DNA from: Miltoncostaea sp050250915
GTDB lineage: Bacteria > Actinomycetota > Thermoleophilia > Miltoncostaeales > Miltoncostaeaceae
Assembly (NCBI GenBank): GCA_050250915.1
Contig: JBFWNT010000013.1
Span: forward strand, 49,894-113,893
Length of the DNA stretch: 64,000 nt
Reading direction: 5' to 3'
Below the pieces are notes generated by a model. That model saw only the letters and a list, made by a program, of their open reading frames with translations, was not told the DNA's origin and searched no databases. This document shows positions 60,858 through 64,000 of the stretch, piece after piece (positions within the stretch are counted from its first letter, which is position 1; the number at the start of each line of letters is the position of its first letter). The translations under genes and the position numbers were made by a program.

Positions 60858-60863
60858 CGCCCG

Positions 60864-60869
60864 ATGCTA
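60864..60869 (-). promoter_or_regulatory. -10 box TAGCAT, leaderless promoter of the FAD oxidoreductase gene
   Basis: TAGCAT ends six bases before ATG 60857; the LysR-gene stop lies immediately upstream. Confidence 0.5.
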
Positions 60870-60870
60870 C

Positions 60871-61818
60871 CTACCCGCCGACGGCCTCCCGGAGGGCGGG
60901 CGGCTCCAGCTGGGCGCAGAGCTCCCGCGCCAGGGCGATGAACGCCCGCGCCGCGGGCGACAGCGTGCGGTCGCGGTGCCATGCGATCGCGATCCGGCGG
61001 TCGGGCACGCCCCCTTCCAGGCCGAGCAGCGCCACCGCGTCGTCGCTCTCGTCTGCGGCCAGCAGCGGCACCAGCGCGGACGCCATGCCGGCGCCCACGA
61101 GCCCCTGCACGGTGCCGTTGTCGTCGCTGCGGAAGACCACCTTCCCCTGGACGCCCCGGTCCCGCAGCCAGCCGTCGATCCGCTCGCCGCACACGCAGTG
61201 GCGGAACCCGATCATCGGCAGGTCGTGCAGGTCCCGGAGCGCAGCGGTCCCCTTCCCCGCCAGCGGCGAGTCGGACGCCACCATCAGGTAGTAGGGGTCC
61301 CGCAGGAGCTCGACGGCCTCGAACGGCCCGTCCTCCACCGGCAGCACCGCGAACGTCAGGTCCAGGTCGCCGCGCTCCAGGTGGTCCAGCAGCTCGACGT
61401 CGGAGGCGCTCTCGGTCAGGTGGATGTCGAGGCCCGGGTGCTCCACCACGAGGCGCCGCATGAGCTCCGGCAGGATCTTGGCGCCCACGCTCTGGTAGGT
61501 CCCCACACGGATGGTCCCGGCGTCGCCGGCGGCCAGCGCCGCCAGGTCGGCCCACGCGGCCTCCATGCCGGCCACGATGCGCTCGGCGTGCCGCAGCAGC
61601 ACGTCGCCCGCCTCGGTCATCGACACCTTGCGCGGGCCGCCGGGCCGGTCGATCAGGCGCTCCCCCACCGCACGCTCCAGCGTGGCGATCTGCTGGGAGA
61701 CCGCGGACTGCGTGTACCCGAGCTTCGCTGCGGCGGCGCCGAACGAGCCCTCCTCGGCGACCGCCCGGAGCGCCGCGAGGTGCCGCACCTCGACCCTGAG
61801 CCATCCATCGCGTTCCAT
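60871..61818 (-). CDS. LysR-family transcriptional regulator
   Basis: 315 residues. N-terminal winged helix (VRHLAALRAVAEEGSFGAAA, YTQSAVSQQIATLERAVG, about 10-68) and the two-lobed effector domain (~100-310), with a CVCGER segment near 209. Effector unknown. It faces the small ORF at 61913 across an AT-richer 94-base gap with an inverted repeat TCGAAAG/CTTTCGA (61821 and 61873), a possible operator. Confidence 0.88.
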   Translation of the reverse strand: MERDGWLRVEVRHLAALRAVAEEGSFGAAAAKLGYTQSAVSQQIATLERAVGERLIDRPGGPRKVSMTEAGDVLLRHAERIVAGMEAAWADLAALAAGDAGTIRVGTYQSVGAKILPELMRRLVVEHPGLDIHLTESASDVELLDHLERGDLDLTFAVLPVEDGPFEAVELLRDPYYLMVASDSPLAGKGTAALRDLHDLPMIGFRHCVCGERIDGWLRDRGVQGKVVFRSDDNGTVQGLVGAGMASALVPLLAADESDDAVALLGLEGGVPDRRIAIAWHRDRTLSPAARAFIALARELCAQLEPPALREAVGG

Positions 61819-61912
61819 GATCGAAAGCCACGCTAATACGATTTGTCCTGATCGTCCACCCCTGGGATCATTCTTTCGACACCGATCGAACGTCGCGAAA
61901 GGGGGTCGGACG

Positions 61913-62278
61913 ATGAACTACCACCACGACTTCACCGCGGTCCGGATGCACGGCCGGGAGGGAGTTGAGGCGGAGCGGCGCCTGGCCCACATGGCCGCCG
62001 CCCGGCGGGCGCGCCCGTCGCGCCTCGCGACGCTGCTACGCGCGGCCGTAGACCGGTATCGCGGCCCCCGTCACAGCGGAGGCGCCGTCGGACAGCAGGA
62101 AGGCGATCGTCTCGCCGATCTCGGCGGGCCGCACCCAGCGCCCCGGGTCGGCGTCGGGCTGCGCGGCCCGGTTGGCCGGCGTGTCGATCACGCTGGGCAG
62201 CACGCAGTTCACCGTGACCCCGTCGTGCTTCACGTCCTCCGCGGCGGCGCCGACGAGTGCCAGCAGCCCGGCCTTTGA
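61913..62278 (+). CDS. Small ORF divergent from the LysR gene
   Basis: 121 residues as read. AAAGGGGG stands seven bases before ATG 61913. The first ~45 residues (MNYHHDFTAVRMHGREGVEA, then RRLAHMAAARRARPSRLATL) look coding. No stop occurs before the SDR gene begins on the other strand, so the last ~80 residues lie antisense to it and are probably not functional protein. Natural truncation or an error in the sequence is possible. Function unknown. Confidence 0.4.
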   Translation: MNYHHDFTAVRMHGREGVEAERRLAHMAAARRARPSRLATLLRAAVDRYRGPRHSGGAVGQQEGDRLADLGGPHPAPRVGVGLRGPVGRRVDHAGQHAVHRDPVVLHVLRGGADECQQPGL

Positions 62279-62734
62279 GGCCGCGTACGCGGCGGAGCCG
62301 GCGAACGGCCTGAGCGCCGCCCGGCTCGAGACCGCCACCACCCGCCCTCCTCCGCGCGCGACCATGCCCGGGAGGAGGGCGCGCATCATGTAGGCGGCGC
62401 TGGTCATGTTGAGGGCGATCTGCCCCTCCCAGCCGGCGGGGTCCAGCGCGGCGACGGGCTCCCCGTCGCGATAGCCGCCCACCAGGTGGGCGAGCCCCCA
62501 CACGCCGTCGCCCGTCTCCAGCAGGCCCCCGAAGGCCTTCGTGGCCGCGGCGTCCGTCACGTCGAGCTGCTCGAGCCGCACGCGCGCGCCGTAGCGCTCC
62601 CGGGTGGCGTCGCGCTCGCGTTCGACCACCCACGTCACGACGGGCGCGTAGCCGGCCTCCAGCAGCACGTCCACGACGCCAGTCCCGAGCGCCCCGGTCC
62701 CCCCGGTCACCACCACGGTCCGCGCGCCCGACAT
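62036..62734 (-). CDS. Short-chain dehydrogenase/reductase
   Basis: 232 residues. Rossmann motif TGGTGALGTGV (~10-20), NMTSAAYMMRA (~108), catalytic Ser in VAVSSRAAL and YAASKAGLLALVG (~150). NAD(P)-dependent; substrate unknown. ATG 62734 lies 25 bases past the rRNA terminator hairpin. Confidence 0.9.
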   Translation of the reverse strand: MSGARTVVVTGGTGALGTGVVDVLLEAGYAPVVTWVVERERDATRERYGARVRLEQLDVTDAAATKAFGGLLETGDGVWGLAHLVGGYRDGEPVAALDPAGWEGQIALNMTSAAYMMRALLPGMVARGGGRVVAVSSRAALRPFAGSAAYAASKAGLLALVGAAAEDVKHDGVTVNCVLPSVIDTPANRAAQPDADPGRWVRPAEIGETIAFLLSDGASAVTGAAIPVYGRA

Positions 62735-62758
62735 GCCTGTTCCTCCCCGTCGACGACG

Positions 62759-62783
62759 AAAGCCGCCGGCGACGCGGCGGCTT
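62759..62783 (-). terminator. Terminator of the rRNA operon
   Basis: Eight-base stem AAGCCGCC/GGCGGCTT with a short loop, about 20 bases past the 5S end on the minus strand and followed by Ts. Confidence 0.7.
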
Positions 62784-62802
62784 CCAACGTATATCGAACT
62801 AA

Positions 62803-62920
62803 TCCCGGCGGCGACCTACTCTCCCGCGAGTCTTCACTCGGAGTACCATCGGCGCGGAGAGGCTTAACGACTCTGTTCGGAATGGGAAGAGGTGTTTCCC
62901 TCTCGCTAGAGCCACCGGGA
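62803..62920 (-). rRNA. rrf: 5S ribosomal RNA
   Basis: 118 bases. Ten-base terminal stem (62803-62812 with 62911-62920), and on the minus strand the conserved CCGAACAG and GAGAGTAGG blocks. Downstream of 23S, in the usual order. Confidence 0.93.
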
Positions 62921-62923
62921 ACC

Positions 62924-62943
62924 CTTGAGGTCGTACCCTCAAG
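62924..62943 (-). other. Hairpin in the 23S-5S spacer
   Basis: CTTGAGG/CCTCAAG stem, six-base loop, four bases upstream of mature 5S. Probably a processing stem. Confidence 0.45.
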
Positions 62944-62975
62944 ACTGCATAGCGGCGGAATGGTGTGCTCTTAAA

Positions 62976-64000
<1,025 letters not shown>

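Overview
The window is about 73% G+C chromosomal DNA with very high third-position GC, mostly GTG/ATG starts, and long chains of genes overlapping by four bases (GTGA or ATGA). The gene set points to a free-living high-GC actinobacterium: a heterodimeric ABC exporter, SepF, a GarA/FtsR-like FHA-MerR pair, polyphosphate glucokinase, a BTAD/SARP regulator, and MEP-pathway isoprenoid genes. A single-motif RsiG-like protein and a HisZ-dependent histidine cluster fit the deep-branching class Thermoleophilia (inference, not tested here). I saw no insertion sequence, prophage, integrase or CRISPR array; this is ordinary core chromosome.

Layout. 1-282: N-terminus of a glutamate formimidoyltransferase gene running off the left edge. 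352-3892: two half-size ABC exporters. 4024-8315: sugar-type ABC importer operon (lipoprotein, two permeases, ATPase). 8312-9550: DUF4032 protein. 9581-9836: tRNA-Gln(CTG) and tRNA-Glu(CTC) with promoter and terminator. 9863-16893: mixed genes (DUF3237, haem-binding protein, GYD, RodZ-like, J-domain, subtilase, a GNAT-PilZ reading frame, ferritin). 17008-21298: lipoprotein, M32 carboxypeptidase, RlpA-type wall protein. 21258-24690: ppgK-apt-merR-FHA-rsiG-like-pgsA. 24823-26385: tRNA-Pro divergent from archaeal-type proS. 26382-30299: cupredoxin, ispG, rseP, dxr. 30320-34337: dipZ-like, GNAT, M42 peptidase, MOSC. 34342-38794: cdsA-uppS-frr-pyrH-tsf-rpsB. 39002-42061: VOC, SnoaL, a DUF1059 gene, a DUF1059-crotonase fusion, a SARP-like regulator and a small acidic ORF. 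42099-48086: rluD-lspA-yggU-yggT-proC-sepF-yggS-pgeF-cca. 48120-57086: small gene, ridA, hisF-A-H-B-D-G-Z, murA, class-V aminotransferase. 57164-62734: hypothetical genes, xseBA, FAD oxidoreductase, LysR, SDR. 62803-64000: 5S rRNA and the 3' third of 23S rRNA, both on the minus strand.

How it works together. ispG and dxr (isoprenoid precursors), uppS (undecaprenyl carrier), cdsA and pgsA (phospholipids), murA, sepF and lspA (envelope and division) make this an envelope-biogenesis stretch. The translation cluster (rpsB-tsf-pyrH-frr, proS, tRNAs) is matched by a CCA-adding enzyme, and none of the tRNA genes here encodes its CCA end.

Most notable signals: (i) a SARP-like regulator beside three heptamer repeats at 11-bp pitch, with a second matching repeat pair and a similar -10-like hexamer at the same offset before the DUF1059 operon; (ii) about fourteen genes with a TAnnnT -10 box only 4-9 bases before the start codon, consistent with leaderless mRNAs, three of which reuse the upstream gene's TAG stop as the start of the -10; (iii) two c-di-GMP-type proteins, an RsiG-like anti-sigma factor and a PilZ domain in frame with an acetyltransferase; (iv) MurA with Asp in place of the fosfomycin-target Cys; (v) likely CTG starts at CTGA overlaps for rseP and yggU; (vi) a crotonase lacking both catalytic glutamates fused to a DUF1059 module.
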